Assembly: GCF_007954355.1 (NCBI RefSeq)
Contig: NZ_VOLR01000003.1
Span: 62,001 to 126,000 of the forward strand
DNA: 64,000 nt
Source of the DNA: Colwellia hornerae
GTDB taxonomy: Bacteria; Pseudomonadota; Gammaproteobacteria; Enterobacterales; Alteromonadaceae
Direction of reading: 5' to 3'
Below the pieces are notes generated by a model. That model saw only the letters and a list, made by a program, of their open reading frames with translations. It was not told where the DNA came from and did no database searches. The position numbers were made by a program, and so were the translations under genes. Positions 29,583 to 38,836 of this stretch are shown piece by piece; position 1 is the stretch's first letter; every line of letters begins with the position of its first letter.

Positions 29583-30541
29583 TAGCGAGCTATACAAATT
29601 TCAGTCATGGCTTTTGTGGTTTCAGCTAAAAATTTACGTGGGTCAAATTCGCTTGGGTTGTGTGCTAAGAAGCGACGAGTTGCCCCCGTTGATGCTAAAC
29701 GTAAATCAGTATCGATATTAATTTTACGAACACCATTTTTAATGCCTTCTTGAATTTGCTCTACCGGTACACCATAAGTTTCAGGAATATTTCCACCATA
29801 TTCATTGATAATAGCAAGCCACTCTTGTGGTACTGATGATGAACCATGCATAACTAAGTGCGTATTGGGGATACGGTTATGAATCGCTTTAATACGGTCA
29901 ATCGCTAAAATATCACCTGTTGGTGGACGGGTAAATTTATAAGCACCATGAGAAGTACCACAAGCAATCGCTAAAGCATCAACTTGAGTTTTCTTTACAA
30001 AGTCAGCCGCTTCTTCTGGGTCAGTTAACATTTGTTCTTTTGTTAATATACCTACAGCGCCAATACCGTCTTCTTCACCGGCTTCACCCGTTTCTAATGA
30101 ACCAAGGCAACCTAATTCACCTTCAACAGAAACACCACAAGCATGTGCCATTTCAACTGTTCTGCGCGTTACATCAACATTGTATTCATAGCTAGAGGGC
30201 GTTTTGCCGTCAGACATTAAAGAACCATCCATCATAACTGATGAAAAACCCATTTGAATTGAACGCTGACAAACACTCGGTGAAGTACCGTGATCTTGAT
30301 GCATTACAACGGGGATATGAGGAAACTCTTCAATGGCGGCAAGAATTAAATGACGCAGAAAAGGAGCGCCAGCATACTTACGAGCACCTGCAGAGCCTTG
30401 TAAAATAACCGGGCTATTGGTTTTGTCTGCAGCGATCATTATTGCTCTAACTTGCTCTAAGTTGTTAACGTTAAAAGCGGGAATACCATATCCGTATTCT
30501 GCAGCGTGATCTAACATTTGGCGCATAGAAATTAAAGCCAT
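29477..30541 (-). CDS. fba: Class II fructose-bisphosphate aldolase
   Basis: A 354-residue zinc-dependent aldolase of glycolysis and gluconeogenesis. Motifs include the metal-site [20 protein letters not shown] with the E-x-E-like acidic pair, [21 protein letters not shown] and the phosphate-binding [11 protein letters not shown]. The length and motifs resemble the 350-residue subtype also found in Calvin-cycle operons more than the enteric FbaA; that subtype call is from memory. GGAGT precedes the ATG. It is the last gene of tkt-epd-pgk-fba, though the 393-base gap and terminator before it suggest its own promoter. Confidence 0.95.
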   Translation of the reverse strand: MALISMRQMLDHAAEYGYGIPAFNVNNLEQVRAIMIAADKTNSPVILQGSAGARKYAGAPFLRHLILAAIEEFPHIPVVMHQDHGTSPSVCQRSIQMGFSSVMMDGSLMSDGKTPSSYEYNVDVTRRTVEMAHACGVSVEGELGCLGSLETGEAGEEDGIGAVGILTKEQMLTDPEEAADFVKKTQVDALAIACGTSHGAYKFTRPPTGDILAIDRIKAIHNRIPNTHLVMHGSSSVPQEWLAIINEYGGNIPETYGVPVEQIQEGIKNGVRKINIDTDLRLASTGATRRFLAHNPSEFDPRKFLAETTKAMTEICIARYDSFGASGNADKIKPISLDTMFDLYDAGKLNAIIK

Positions 30542-30934
30542 TGAATTACTCCTAAGTGTTTAAGATGTCATATATTATTTGCCCAATTTCAAAAAAACAA
30601 GTTTCATTGTGAAATTTAAGCTTTCGTATCGTAAGTATATCAGATAAGAAATTGACATGGCAAAAGAAAAAATAACACCCTCAAAGGTTTTTATTTGATT
30701 ATTCAGAACGTAATTAAATAATGTTATTTAATTACTATCAATAAGCTCGTTAAACTCGGTTTATAGCGAATATTCATGCTTTTGTTTTGTAAGTTTACAA
30801 CGAAACAGTGAAATATAATGAAAGTGCCGTTGATGGTTTTTACGAAGTTTTTTAGAAATAATAAAAAAAGCTAAAAAAAACCGCCATTTAAAAAATAAAT
30901 AGCGGCTTAACGTTGATGATTTAATTAAAGTGTT
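30542..30934. other. pgk-fba spacer with terminator and fba promoter region
   Basis: It contains the pgk terminator (30873-30905) and then AT-rich sequence. No gene is supported. The fba promoter should lie here on the minus strand, but I could not pick one with confidence. Confidence 0.5.
30873..30905 (-). terminator. Rho-independent terminator of pgk
   Basis: On the minus strand CCGCTATTT pairs with AAATGGCGG (one G-U pair, 7-nt loop) and is followed by eight T. It lies about 30 bases after the pgk stop. Confidence 0.88.
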
Positions 30935-32113
30935 TTACGTTTTAGCGCGTTCTTCTAAGATAGCGACAGCCGGTAATACTTTTCCTTCTAAAAACTCTAA
31001 GAAAGCACCACCACCGGTTGAAATATAAGATATTTTATCGGCTATATCATATTTATCAACAGCAGCTAAGGTATCGCCACCTCCGGCAATTGAAAAGGCT
31101 GAGCTTTCGGCAATTGCTTTTGCAATAGTTTCTGTACCACTACCGAATTGGTCAAATTCAAAAACACCAACAGGTCCATTCCAAACTATAGTGCCAGCAT
31201 TTTTAATGATTTCAACGAGTGCTTGTGCTGAATCAGGTCCGATATCAAAAATCATATCTTCATCGGTAACGTCGTTAACCGACTTTAATGTTGCGACAGC
31301 CGTTTCTGAAAACTCTGTACCAGTAATTACATCTGTTGGTACAGGAATATCGCCATCATTTGCTCTTGCCTGTTGCGTTAAGCGGTTAGCTTCATCAAGC
31401 AAGTCTTCTTCGTATAACGATTTACCAACATTATGGCCGCTTGCAGCTATAAAAGTATTGGCAATGCCACCGCCAACCACTAATTGGTCAACAATTTTCG
31501 CTAATGACTCTAACACGGTTAATTTTGTAGAAACTTTAGAACCACCAACAATCGCCACCAATGGACGGGCAGGGTTGTCTAGTGCTTTACCAAGCGCTGT
31601 TAATTCACCCGACAATAATGGACCGGCACAAGCAATAGGTGCAAATTTTGCGACACCGTGAGTACTAGCTTGCGCGCGGTGAGCAGTGCCAAAGGCATCC
31701 ATAACGAATACATCACACAATGCTGCTAATTTTTTTGATAAAATATCATCATTGTTCTTTTCGCCAACATTAAAGCGAATGTTTTCAAAAACAACTAATT
31801 CACCTACTTTTGCATCAACGCCGTCTAAGTAATCTTTTGCTAAACGAACGGGCACATTTAATGCTGCTGCTAAGTAGTCAGCGACGGGTTTTAATGAATA
31901 CTCTTCGTTGTATTCGCCTTCAGTTGGACGGCCAAGGTGAGACATAATCATCACTTTTGCGCCTGCTTCTAAAGCTAGTTTAAGGGTAGGTAAAGCCGCT
32001 CTTAATCGAGCATCAGAGGTTATTTTTCCGTCTTTAACAGGTACGTTGAGATCTTCACGGATCAAAACTCTTTGATTGGCTAGTGCCAAGTCGGTCATTT
32101 TAATTACTGACAT
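30935..32113 (-). CDS. pgk: Phosphoglycerate kinase
   Basis: A 392-residue glycolytic kinase (1,3-bisphosphoglycerate plus ADP to 3-phosphoglycerate plus ATP). Visible landmarks are the N-terminal [26 protein letters not shown], the hinge [12 protein letters not shown], and the C-terminal nucleotide-binding [14 protein letters not shown] and [20 protein letters not shown] ribosome-binding site precedes the ATG. It is 49 bases downstream of epd, in the classic epd-pgk order. Confidence 0.98.
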   Translation of the reverse strand: MSVIKMTDLALANQRVLIREDLNVPVKDGKITSDARLRAALPTLKLALEAGAKVMIMSHLGRPTEGEYNEEYSLKPVADYLAAALNVPVRLAKDYLDGVDAKVGELVVFENIRFNVGEKNNDDILSKKLAALCDVFVMDAFGTAHRAQASTHGVAKFAPIACAGPLLSGELTALGKALDNPARPLVAIVGGSKVSTKLTVLESLAKIVDQLVVGGGIANTFIAASGHNVGKSLYEEDLLDEANRLTQQARANDGDIPVPTDVITGTEFSETAVATLKSVNDVTDEDMIFDIGPDSAQALVEIIKNAGTIVWNGPVGVFEFDQFGSGTETIAKAIAESSAFSIAGGGDTLAAVDKYDIADKISYISTGGGAFLEFLEGKVLPAVAILEERAKT

Positions 32114-32162
32114 TTACTGTTTCCTATTCGATAAATTTTAAAGTTATGGGTGTTTTTTACTG

Positions 32163-33191
32163 TTATTGTTTTTTAAGCTGAATATCTTTCGCCATGACTT
32201 TTGCTGTATCTATCATACGATTTGCAAAGCCCCATTCGTTATCGCACCAGACTAGCATTTTCACTAAACGCTTGTGACTAACACGTGTTTGATTGCCGTC
32301 AACAATGCAAGAATGTGGGTCATGATTAAAATCTACAGAAACCAGTGGCTCTTCTGTATAGCCTAAAATTCCTTGTAAACCATTGTTTTGCGCACCAATA
32401 ATCGCTTGGTTAATAGCGCTAATGTCAACATCTGTCGACAAGGTTAAACTTAAATCCATTGCGGTAACATTAATGGTCGGCACTCGAACGGCAATAGCTT
32501 CAAAGCGTCCAGCAAATTTGGGCAGTATTCTTTCGATACCTGCTGCTAATTTAGTGTCAACCGGGATTATCGATTGGCTTGCTGCTCGACTAAGACGTAA
32601 GTCTGGATGATAAGCGTCGATAACTTGTTGATCATGCATAGAAGAATGAATAGTGGTAATACTACCGCTTTCAACGCCAAAAGCTTCATCAATCACTTTT
32701 ATGACGGGCACAATACAATTTGTGGTGCATGAACCATTCGATACTATTTTATCTTTTTCACTGAGTTGCTGATGATTTATGCCATAAATAATGGTGGCAT
32801 CAACGTCTTGTTCACCAGGATAAGAGTAAAGTACTTTACGGGCACCTTGGCTCAAGTGAATATTTCCATCGCGTTGATTCGCAAATTTACCGGTGCAATC
32901 AAGAACGATATCGATGTTATGTTTTTTCCATGGCATGTCTTCGAGGGACTTTTCATGGCTAAGTTGTATGACATCACCGGCGATAACTAACTGATTGTCA
33001 GCTAACTCAACTGAAAAGGGGAAACGACCATGGGTAGTGTCATATTTTAATAAATGCGCAATACCTTTAGGCTCGGCAAGTTCATTTATAGCGACAAGCT
33101 TTAAATATTGGTTATCAGCATTCTCATAGAGGGCACGAGCAACACTTCGACCAATTCGGCCAAAGCCATTAATAGCAATGTTTACAGACAT
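32163..33191 (-). CDS. epd: D-erythrose-4-phosphate dehydrogenase
   Basis: A 342-residue GAPDH-like NAD enzyme. The Rossmann motif [15 protein letters not shown] opens it, and the catalytic cysteine is C155 in [14 protein letters not shown]. The blocks [20 protein letters not shown] and [13 protein letters not shown] and the end [18 protein letters not shown] are those of Epd rather than GapA. In E. coli it starts the pyridoxal phosphate branch from erythrose 4-phosphate. Context with tkt and pgk agrees. I start at the ATG at 33191; the 21-residue upstream extension is outside the family. SNG instead of the SNA of E. coli is a minor change. Confidence 0.94.
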   Translation of the reverse strand: MSVNIAINGFGRIGRSVARALYENADNQYLKLVAINELAEPKGIAHLLKYDTTHGRFPFSVELADNQLVIAGDVIQLSHEKSLEDMPWKKHNIDIVLDCTGKFANQRDGNIHLSQGARKVLYSYPGEQDVDATIIYGINHQQLSEKDKIVSNGSCTTNCIVPVIKVIDEAFGVESGSITTIHSSMHDQQVIDAYHPDLRLSRAASQSIIPVDTKLAAGIERILPKFAGRFEAIAVRVPTINVTAMDLSLTLSTDVDISAINQAIIGAQNNGLQGILGYTEEPLVSVDFNHDPHSCIVDGNQTRVSHKRLVKMLVWCDNEWGFANRMIDTAKVMAKDIQLKKQ

Positions 33192-33304
33192 AAGTTTATC
33201 GGCATAGGTTGATGGTATTAATTTACGGTATTTATAAAAGTAAAATACCCTCAAATGATCATCATGTCACTTGAGGGCTTTAACTTATCGACTTTAGTTA
33301 ATGA

Positions 33305-35293
33305 CTAAAGCTGGTTTACCGTCTTGACAACATTTGCCACGGTGAAACCAAAGTGCTCAAGTAACACGTTACCCGGTGCAGACTCACCAAAGGTTGTCAT
33401 ACCAACAACAGCACCAGAAAAACCAACATATTTGTACCAAAAATCAGTATGCGCAGCTTCAATAGCAACACGTTTAATTACCGATGAAGGTAATACTGAC
33501 TCTTTATACTCGCTTGATTGCACATCAAAAGTATTGGTTGACGGCATAGAAACTACGCGTACTTTTTTACCTTCAGCGGTTAATTGTTTTGCCGAATCAA
33601 GTGCTAACGAAACTTCAGAACCAGTCGCAATTAATATAACGTCGGCAGCACCTGCACAGTCTTGCAATACATAAGCGCCTTTGGCGATGTTTGCGACTTG
33701 TGCACTGTTACGCGCTACTGCGGGTAAACCTTGGCGAGAAAATATTAATGACGTAGGGCCATTTTTACGTTCGATCGCTGATTTCCAAGCAACAACAGAT
33801 TCTGTTGCATCACATGGACGCCAAGTATCCATATTCGGAGTCGTACGTAAATTCGTTAACTGTTCAATCGGCTGATGTGTTGGACCATCTTCACCTTGAC
33901 CAATAGAATCGTGAGTGTAGACAAAAATATTTTGAATACCCATTAAAGCCGACATACGAACCGCGTTACGCGCATACTCCATAAACATCATGAACGTTGC
34001 GCCGTAGTTAATGAAACCACCGTGCAATGAAACACCATTCATAATACCGCTCATACCAAACTCACGTACGCCGTAATAAATGTAGTTACCGGCAGCGTCT
34101 TTTTCAATACCTTTTGAACCTGACCATAATGTTAAGTTAGAACCGGCTAAATCGGCAGAGCCACCTAATAATTCAGGTAAGATCGCGCCAAAAGCTTCAA
34201 TAGTATTTTGTGAGGCTTTACGCGAAGCAATATTTTCGCCTTTATCTTGGCAAGCTTGGACTAAGGCATTGGCTTTTTCTTCAAAGTCGCTCGGTAAATC
34301 ACCTTTAATGACTCGGCGCTCGTATTCTGCTGCGAGTGCTGGGTGAGCCTGTTGATATGCTGAAAACTGCTCATTCCAAGAAACTTGACTTGATTGACCT
34401 TTTTCTTTTTGATCCCATTGCGCGTAAACATCGCTTGGAATTTCAAAAGGAGCATGTGGCCAGTTTAACGCTTTACGTGTCGCTGCAATCTCATCATCAC
34501 CTAATGGTGCGCCATGACAATCATGTGTGCCTTCTTTATTTGGTGAACCAAAACCAATAATTGTTTTACAACAAATCATTGATGGTTTATCTGTTACGGC
34601 TTTAGCTGCTGTAATTGCCGCCGCTATAGCGGCTGAGTCGTGACCGTCAACGCTTATTACGTGCCAGCCATAAGCTTCAAAACGAGCAGGTGTGTCGTCT
34701 GTAAACCAACCTTCAACTTTACCATCAATTGAAATACCGTTGTCATCCCAAAAAGCGACTAATTTACCTAAACCTAAAGTGCCGGCTAATGAACATACTT
34801 CGTGCGAAATACCTTCCATTAAACAGCCATCACCTAAGAAACAATAAGTAAAGTGATCAACGATGTCGTGACCTGGACGGTTAAATTGTGCTGCAAGCGT
34901 TCTTTCGGCAATTGCCATACCAACCGCATTAGAAATACCGGCACCTAATGGTCCTGTCGTCGTTTCTACACCTGGCGTGTAACCGTATTCTGGGTGACCC
35001 GGTGTTTTAGAATGTAATTGACGGAAGTTCTTTAATTCTTCAATCGGTAATTCATAACCGGTTAAATGTAATAAAGAATATATAAGCATTGAGCCATGAC
35101 CGTTCGATAAAACAAAACGATCGCGGTCAGTCCAATTTGGGTCTGTTGGATTATGTTTAAGAAAATCGCGCCATAATACTTCGGCAATATCTGCCATGCC
35201 CATTGGGGCTCCAGGGTGTCCGGATTTCGCTTTTTGCACGGCATCCATACTTAAAGCTCTAATTGCATTGGCCAGTTCTTGACGAGACGGCAT
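33305..35293 (-). CDS. tkt: Transketolase
   Basis: A 662-residue thiamine-diphosphate enzyme of the non-oxidative pentose phosphate pathway, the family length. Landmarks are the N-terminal [13 protein letters not shown] and [13 protein letters not shown], the ThDP-binding [13 protein letters not shown] to [10 protein letters not shown] region, and the pyrimidine-domain [24 protein letters not shown] precedes the ATG. It heads the tkt-epd-pgk-fba set; the product erythrose 4-phosphate is the substrate of the next gene's enzyme. Confidence 0.97.
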   Translation of the reverse strand: MPSRQELANAIRALSMDAVQKAKSGHPGAPMGMADIAEVLWRDFLKHNPTDPNWTDRDRFVLSNGHGSMLIYSLLHLTGYELPIEELKNFRQLHSKTPGHPEYGYTPGVETTTGPLGAGISNAVGMAIAERTLAAQFNRPGHDIVDHFTYCFLGDGCLMEGISHEVCSLAGTLGLGKLVAFWDDNGISIDGKVEGWFTDDTPARFEAYGWHVISVDGHDSAAIAAAITAAKAVTDKPSMICCKTIIGFGSPNKEGTHDCHGAPLGDDEIAATRKALNWPHAPFEIPSDVYAQWDQKEKGQSSQVSWNEQFSAYQQAHPALAAEYERRVIKGDLPSDFEEKANALVQACQDKGENIASRKASQNTIEAFGAILPELLGGSADLAGSNLTLWSGSKGIEKDAAGNYIYYGVREFGMSGIMNGVSLHGGFINYGATFMMFMEYARNAVRMSALMGIQNIFVYTHDSIGQGEDGPTHQPIEQLTNLRTTPNMDTWRPCDATESVVAWKSAIERKNGPTSLIFSRQGLPAVARNSAQVANIAKGAYVLQDCAGAADVILIATGSEVSLALDSAKQLTAEGKKVRVVSMPSTNTFDVQSSEYKESVLPSSVIKRVAIEAAHTDFWYKYVGFSGAVVGMTTFGESAPGNVLLEHFGFTVANVVKTVNQL

Positions 35294-35606
35294 ATTGACT
35301 CCAATTCTTTATTATATTTATACTTAAATTGAACTAAGTATTTGAGGGTGATAGTGACGCCATTTTCGCCTAGACCACCACTAAACTGCAAACGATATTA
35401 TGCAAATAAGTGTTTTTTTTGGCATTAGTTAGACCAAATAGCTAAAAAGACTATTAATGTTAATATAATGTAACTAGTTGGCGGTTGATGTTTTATCTGT
35501 TTTTATTACTTTTAAATGGTTGAATTACCGATATTAATCGTATAGATTGGTTGAGTTTTGTACAGATGTCAAAATAACAAAAATAACACCTGACACAGGA
35601 ACATTT
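35294..35606. other. Divergent spacer between tkt and a small membrane protein gene
   Basis: AT-rich sequence with promoters expected in both directions. TTGAAT at 35520 and TATAGA at 35541 are a weak promoter candidate for the plus-strand gene (15-bp spacing). Nothing else stands out. Confidence 0.35.
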
Positions 35607-35747
35607 ATGAACAGGTCATCTTCACGAGGAATTAAGCTGACAACAGTGATTTTTGCGGTAATCGTATTAGCTGTTTCAGCAGCATTGAGTAATATCTCAA
35701 TGGTAGGTGACAAGGAAGTTACAATAGAAAAAGCTACCAGTGAATAA
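35607..35747 (+). CDS. 46-residue single-pass membrane protein, unknown
   Basis: It starts at the ATG at 35607, with AGGA seven bases upstream. The product has a basic N-terminus (NRSSSRGIK), one hydrophobic segment LTTVIFAVIVLAVSAALS, and a short acidic tail ending EKATSE. It could be a small membrane protein or a secreted peptide with an uncleaved signal. It is followed by a good terminator, which supports it as an independent transcript. I do not recognise a family. A 20-residue upstream extension without a ribosome-binding site is less likely. Confidence 0.6.
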   Translation: MNRSSSRGIKLTTVIFAVIVLAVSAALSNISMVGDKEVTIEKATSE

Positions 35748-35773
35748 TAGCTGGTTGCGTATTTATATATTTT

Positions 35774-35800
35774 AAAAGCCTCGTTTACGAGGCTTTTTTA
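35774..35800 (+). terminator. Rho-independent terminator after the 46-residue protein
   Basis: AAAAGCCTCG (35774-35783), loop TTTA, CGAGGCTTTT (35788-35797), then TT. The symmetric A/T flanks may make it work on both strands. Confidence 0.9.
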
Positions 35801-35891
35801 TGTTCAGGATGAACGGTATAGCACGGTGCCATGGATGGCAAGGAGTGTATATGTTCAGGGTGAACGGTATAGCACGGTGCCATGGATGGCA
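35800..35891. repeat. 41-bp direct repeat, two copies 51 bp apart
   Basis: Copies at 35800-35840 and 35851-35891 differ at one base (TTCAGGATGAA versus TTCAGGGTGAA). Each unit is itself a string of small palindromes: TTCAGGATGAA, GCACGGTGC and TGCCATGGATGGCA. A partial third piece (AGGATGAACC) follows at 35896. This looks like a REP-type intergenic element rather than a coding sequence. Confidence 0.85.
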
Positions 35892-35909
35892 TATAGGATG
35901 AACCAGCGA

Positions 35910-36293
35910 TCAAGCTAGTTCTTTCTGTAGCCATTTAAGTGCTTGCTGGCGACCAAGCTCTAAACCATTAAACTGCTTAACGTTTAACTTATCATTATTA
36001 CGCTTGTTGATAATATCCTGCGTGTTAGCAACACCTTCTTTGGAATAATTAATTGAGGCTATCGATTTCATATGAACCAGAGAACCCATACTTAATTGAG
36101 CCTCTAGTGAATAGGTGTAAGGATAAATTTTATTGACAATAACACCAAAATCAGTTTTAAAAAAAGCACAAAAAATAGTTTCTATTTCTTCCATCATCTC
36201 AATTGAAATATCAATACCTTTATCGAAAATTACTTCGGCAATAGATTCATTTAAAAGATTTACTTGAGCAAAATTTAATCTATGTTTTTCCAT
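35910..36293 (-). CDS. Hypothetical protein, STAS/DUF7793-like fold suspected
   Basis: A 127-residue soluble protein. The order short beta-strands (QVNLLNESIAEVIFDKGIDI), amphipathic helix (SIEMMEEIETIFCAFF), core strand (FGVIVNKIYPYTYS), and a C-terminal GRQQALKWLQKEL helix recalls SpoIIAA/STAS-like small proteins common in marine bacteria. I cannot name a family with confidence. It has no membrane segment or catalytic motif. The ribosome-binding site is weak (GAGTAC). The neighbours are a palindromic repeat and an exported protein of unknown role. Confidence 0.6.
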   Translation of the reverse strand: MEKHRLNFAQVNLLNESIAEVIFDKGIDISIEMMEEIETIFCAFFKTDFGVIVNKIYPYTYSLEAQLSMGSLVHMKSIASINYSKEGVANTQDIINKRNNDKLNVKQFNGLELGRQQALKWLQKELA

Positions 36294-36591
36294 TTTTAGT
36301 ACTCATATTAAAAATATATTTAATGAACCGATAATTATAGTCTGTCTTTTTAATTACTAGTAGGCTAGATGGGTGATCTACTAATAATTTTATCGAGGGG
36401 GTAGCTAATAATAAAATAGCACTTTTAAGTTAATGGCTAATATTTACCGATAAAGCTACTGATTGGATATATATCGTACGTTTACTATACTGCTTTGGTT
36501 GCTTAAATAAGCACCTGTTATTGATGTCATCTTTAATAATAAAATTTAAAGATGTAATAATAATTCAATAATGAGATATAAAGGAACTATT

Positions 36592-37347
36592 ATGAAAAAA
36601 ATGCTCGCTATATTTGCCGCTCTTTTGTTTACATCTTCTGTGCTAGGCGAAGAAACTAAAGCCTATACACAATACGACACCTTTCGATTTACTATAAACA
36701 ATAAAGACGCCAAGATACTCACTGATAATATGCGTAATCATATTAAAAAATACCATCTCCAAGGTATGCTTAAAACCAAAATATATAATATTACCTATGG
36801 TGCAAATACTAATGAATTCATTTGGGTCATGGGCCCAGTAAGTTATGCTGAGTTTGACTCGAGAGCTGATGATAAAAAACACGACGATGACTGGGCAGAT
36901 AATATCAACCCGTATATTATCTCTTATAATCAAAGTGAGGTTTGGCGCAGCATGGACGGGTTATTGATTAATAATATAGACGAAAAAGCCAGCGATTCAA
37001 AGAGGTATATCACTAGATACCTTACTGTTAATTCAGACCAAGATGAGAAAGTTGTCAACTACTTATTAAATCAAATCAAAGATACGCTCAACAAAATTGG
37101 TAAAGTAAAGTATTGGGCAGTTATGGGAAATCAATTTATCCAAGGTAATTTAAATGGCCGTCATTTAATGGCAATTTCATCGATGGAAAATTGGGCGGAG
37201 TTAGATGATGACTGGGAGTTCGAAAAGCATTTTGAAGCTTTGCACGGTAAAGGTAGTTACACCGCGTTTCGCGATAATTATGGCCGAGTTTTTAAAAATC
37301 AATGGCAAGAGGTCATCGAGGTTAACAAAGAGATGAGTGGTATGTAA
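36592..37347 (+). CDS. Exported protein of unknown function with two related halves
   Basis: A 251-residue protein with a signal peptide (KKMLAIFAALLFTSSVLG, cut near EE). AAGGAA precedes the ATG at 36592. The mature part seems to have two alpha+beta halves of about 105 residues: one from YTQYDTFRFTINNKDA to SEVWRSMDG, the other from RYITRYLTVNSDQDEK to KNQWQEVIEV. Both have a strand, a helix with an N-terminal acidic stretch, a second strand and a W-containing end. That layout suggests a duplicated ferredoxin-like or ABM-type domain, by inference only. It is expected in the periplasm. No family is recognised. Confidence 0.65.
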   Translation: MKKMLAIFAALLFTSSVLGEETKAYTQYDTFRFTINNKDAKILTDNMRNHIKKYHLQGMLKTKIYNITYGANTNEFIWVMGPVSYAEFDSRADDKKHDDDWADNINPYIISYNQSEVWRSMDGLLINNIDEKASDSKRYITRYLTVNSDQDEKVVNYLLNQIKDTLNKIGKVKYWAVMGNQFIQGNLNGRHLMAISSMENWAELDDDWEFEKHFEALHGKGSYTAFRDNYGRVFKNQWQEVIEVNKEMSGM

Positions 37348-37369
37348 CTCGCTAGCTAATAGCTTTTAT

Positions 37370-37396
37370 AAAGGGCCAGTTTATTCTGGTCTTTTT
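37370..37396 (+). terminator. Terminator of the exported unknown gene
   Basis: AAAGGGCCAG (37370-37379) pairs with CTGGTCTTTT (37386-37395) with two G-U pairs and loop TTTATT, followed by T. It lies 22 bases after the stop. Confidence 0.8.
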
Positions 37397-37628
37397 TATG
37401 TCTTTAGGGCCACATCTTCTATAATTTACCGAGGATTAAATTTTTTGCACTTTAACCACCGCTAATCTTTACGCTCTCTTCTTAATGTAACGTCAGGTAT
37501 TAATATCATTCATTCGCAACAAATTCAGAGAGACCCAAAATTATGATAAGGGTTTTACTTTACTTTTTCAGGTTATTAAAATATTTTTATCACTGTATTT
37601 TAACTCAAACTAATTAGGCGATTACAGG

Positions 37629-38246
37629 ATGTTAAAATCAAGCGCTGTTGTTACTCTCTTTTCTTTATTACTTCTTTCTTGTGGAGGAGATGATGTAAAT
37701 GCACCTGAAGCAGAAAAAATTTCACATAGAGGGTATAACGAAAACAGGTTAGATGGTTTTGTTGCTGCGATAAATGATGGCTTTAAGTTTATTGAAACAG
37801 ATATAAGGATAAGAGAAGGGAAGCCTATATTGCTTCATGATGATGTTGAGTGTTCTGATTGTACGCATTTAGCCGAATTGTTAGCACTGGCACAAAATAA
37901 CGATGTTACCTTGTTTTTAGAGTTTAAAGAGTCCGAAGCTATCGACGTATCTCTTCAAATAATTAGTCAATATAATGTGGATGTTGTGCTTTCGTCATTT
38001 AAAGTGAGTGATTTGGTTTATATAAATTCAATATCAGACTATAGCTTAGCTTTTATAACATCAAGCTATTACGATTTAGCTAACCTACCAAGTATTGATT
38101 ACTTAATCATTAACCAAGTGAATATTGATAAATGCGTAGCTACTATTAAATGCGTGGCATGGACTATTCATAACGGAATCCAATACTATGATGTTATGTA
38201 TAAAGTAGATTATGTGATGGTAGATCACTATAGAAGTATACCCTAA
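37629..38246 (+). CDS. Short glycerophosphodiester phosphodiesterase-like lipoprotein
   Basis: A 205-residue lipoprotein with lipobox LLSC (C18). The mature part starts with the GDPD signature: SHRGYNENRLDGFVAAINDG, then FIETDIR and PILLHDD. It holds the catalytic H-R and the metal-binding E-x-D pair and second histidine. A later FLEFKE matches the third metal ligand, and AWTIHN the C-terminal motif. It is shorter than typical GDPDs (about 240-250), with a reduced loop around the ECSDCTH region. Expected activity is hydrolysis of glycerophosphodiesters at the envelope. It stands alone, with TTAGGCG upstream of the ATG. Confidence 0.82.
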   Translation: MLKSSAVVTLFSLLLLSCGGDDVNAPEAEKISHRGYNENRLDGFVAAINDGFKFIETDIRIREGKPILLHDDVECSDCTHLAELLALAQNNDVTLFLEFKESEAIDVSLQIISQYNVDVVLSSFKVSDLVYINSISDYSLAFITSSYYDLANLPSIDYLIINQVNIDKCVATIKCVAWTIHNGIQYYDVMYKVDYVMVDHYRSIP

Positions 38247-38606
38247 ATATATTTTTCTCTACCTGCTATAGAGACTTATATTCTCTTGAGGTTATGGCCT
38301 TTATTGAGCGCTTTAGCTAAGTATTAAATATACCCTTGTGCCAACTTTACCTTTAATGTTCATCTCTTTTAAAATACCTATCAATGGCTTTTGTGAATTA
38401 AAGCAATATCAGCTAAATAAGCCATTATTTTATTTAGTTGTTGGCAACGTTTTTAAATATCCACTAACCACCTTTATTAATGGTGTATTTATCACCAAAA
38501 TAATAAATATAAAGCTGAGAACGTTTATAAGGGATTACCTAGCGGTAAGAAATATCACTTTTTAAGCGAGCTGGCTGTGTGCTCATACCACTTGTGTTAG
38601 TGATTT
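38247..38606. other. Spacer between the GDPD-like gene and the tRNA
   Basis: AT-rich sequence with one GTG-started open frame of 75 codons (38338-38565) that lacks a ribosome-binding site or recognisable product. I see no other feature. Confidence 0.5.
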
Positions 38607-38683
38607 TGGTGTCCCTGAGACGATTCGAACGTCCGACCTAGCGCTTAGGAGGCGCTTGCTCTATCCAACTGAGCTACAAGGAC
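38607..38683 (-). tRNA. tRNA-Arg (anticodon CCU)
   Basis: A full cloverleaf can be drawn on the minus strand, 77 bases including an encoded CCA. The acceptor stem is GTCCTTG/CAGGGAC, the D stem GCTC/GAGC, the anticodon stem AGCGC/GCGCT with loop CTCCTAA (anticodon CCT, at 38649-38647), and the T arm GGACG-TTCGAAT-CGTCT. It reads the rare AGG codon. It stands alone in the variable region between tkt and parC. No integrase or attachment-site duplicate was seen. Confidence 0.95.
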
Positions 38684-38836
38684 ATTATAAGGCAAAAAGC
38701 ATTGTTAATTTATCTTAAAAGTTGCGGTTGTTCTAGTTTTATTTTCTCTGTGCGTGGATGAAAAATAATTAATTAGAAATAACGGTTTATCATTCGCTTT
38801 AAATCGTTTTATACTGCAACTGAAGTTGATCAAACT

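Noticed and set aside
31191-31661. A 156-codon plus-strand frame opposite pgk
   Set aside because: It is fully contained in a certain gene and has the composition of an antisense shadow.
35800-35891. The two 41-bp direct repeats as a minimal CRISPR array
   Set aside because: Only two copies, a 10-base spacer, internal palindromes, and no cas genes.
38338-38565. A 75-codon plus-strand frame before the tRNA, starting with GTG
   Set aside because: No ribosome-binding site, no recognisable motif, and composition like the AT-rich spacer.
38607-38683. tRNA-Arg as the edge of an integrated element
   Set aside because: No integrase gene or duplicated tRNA 3' end was found on either side in this window.
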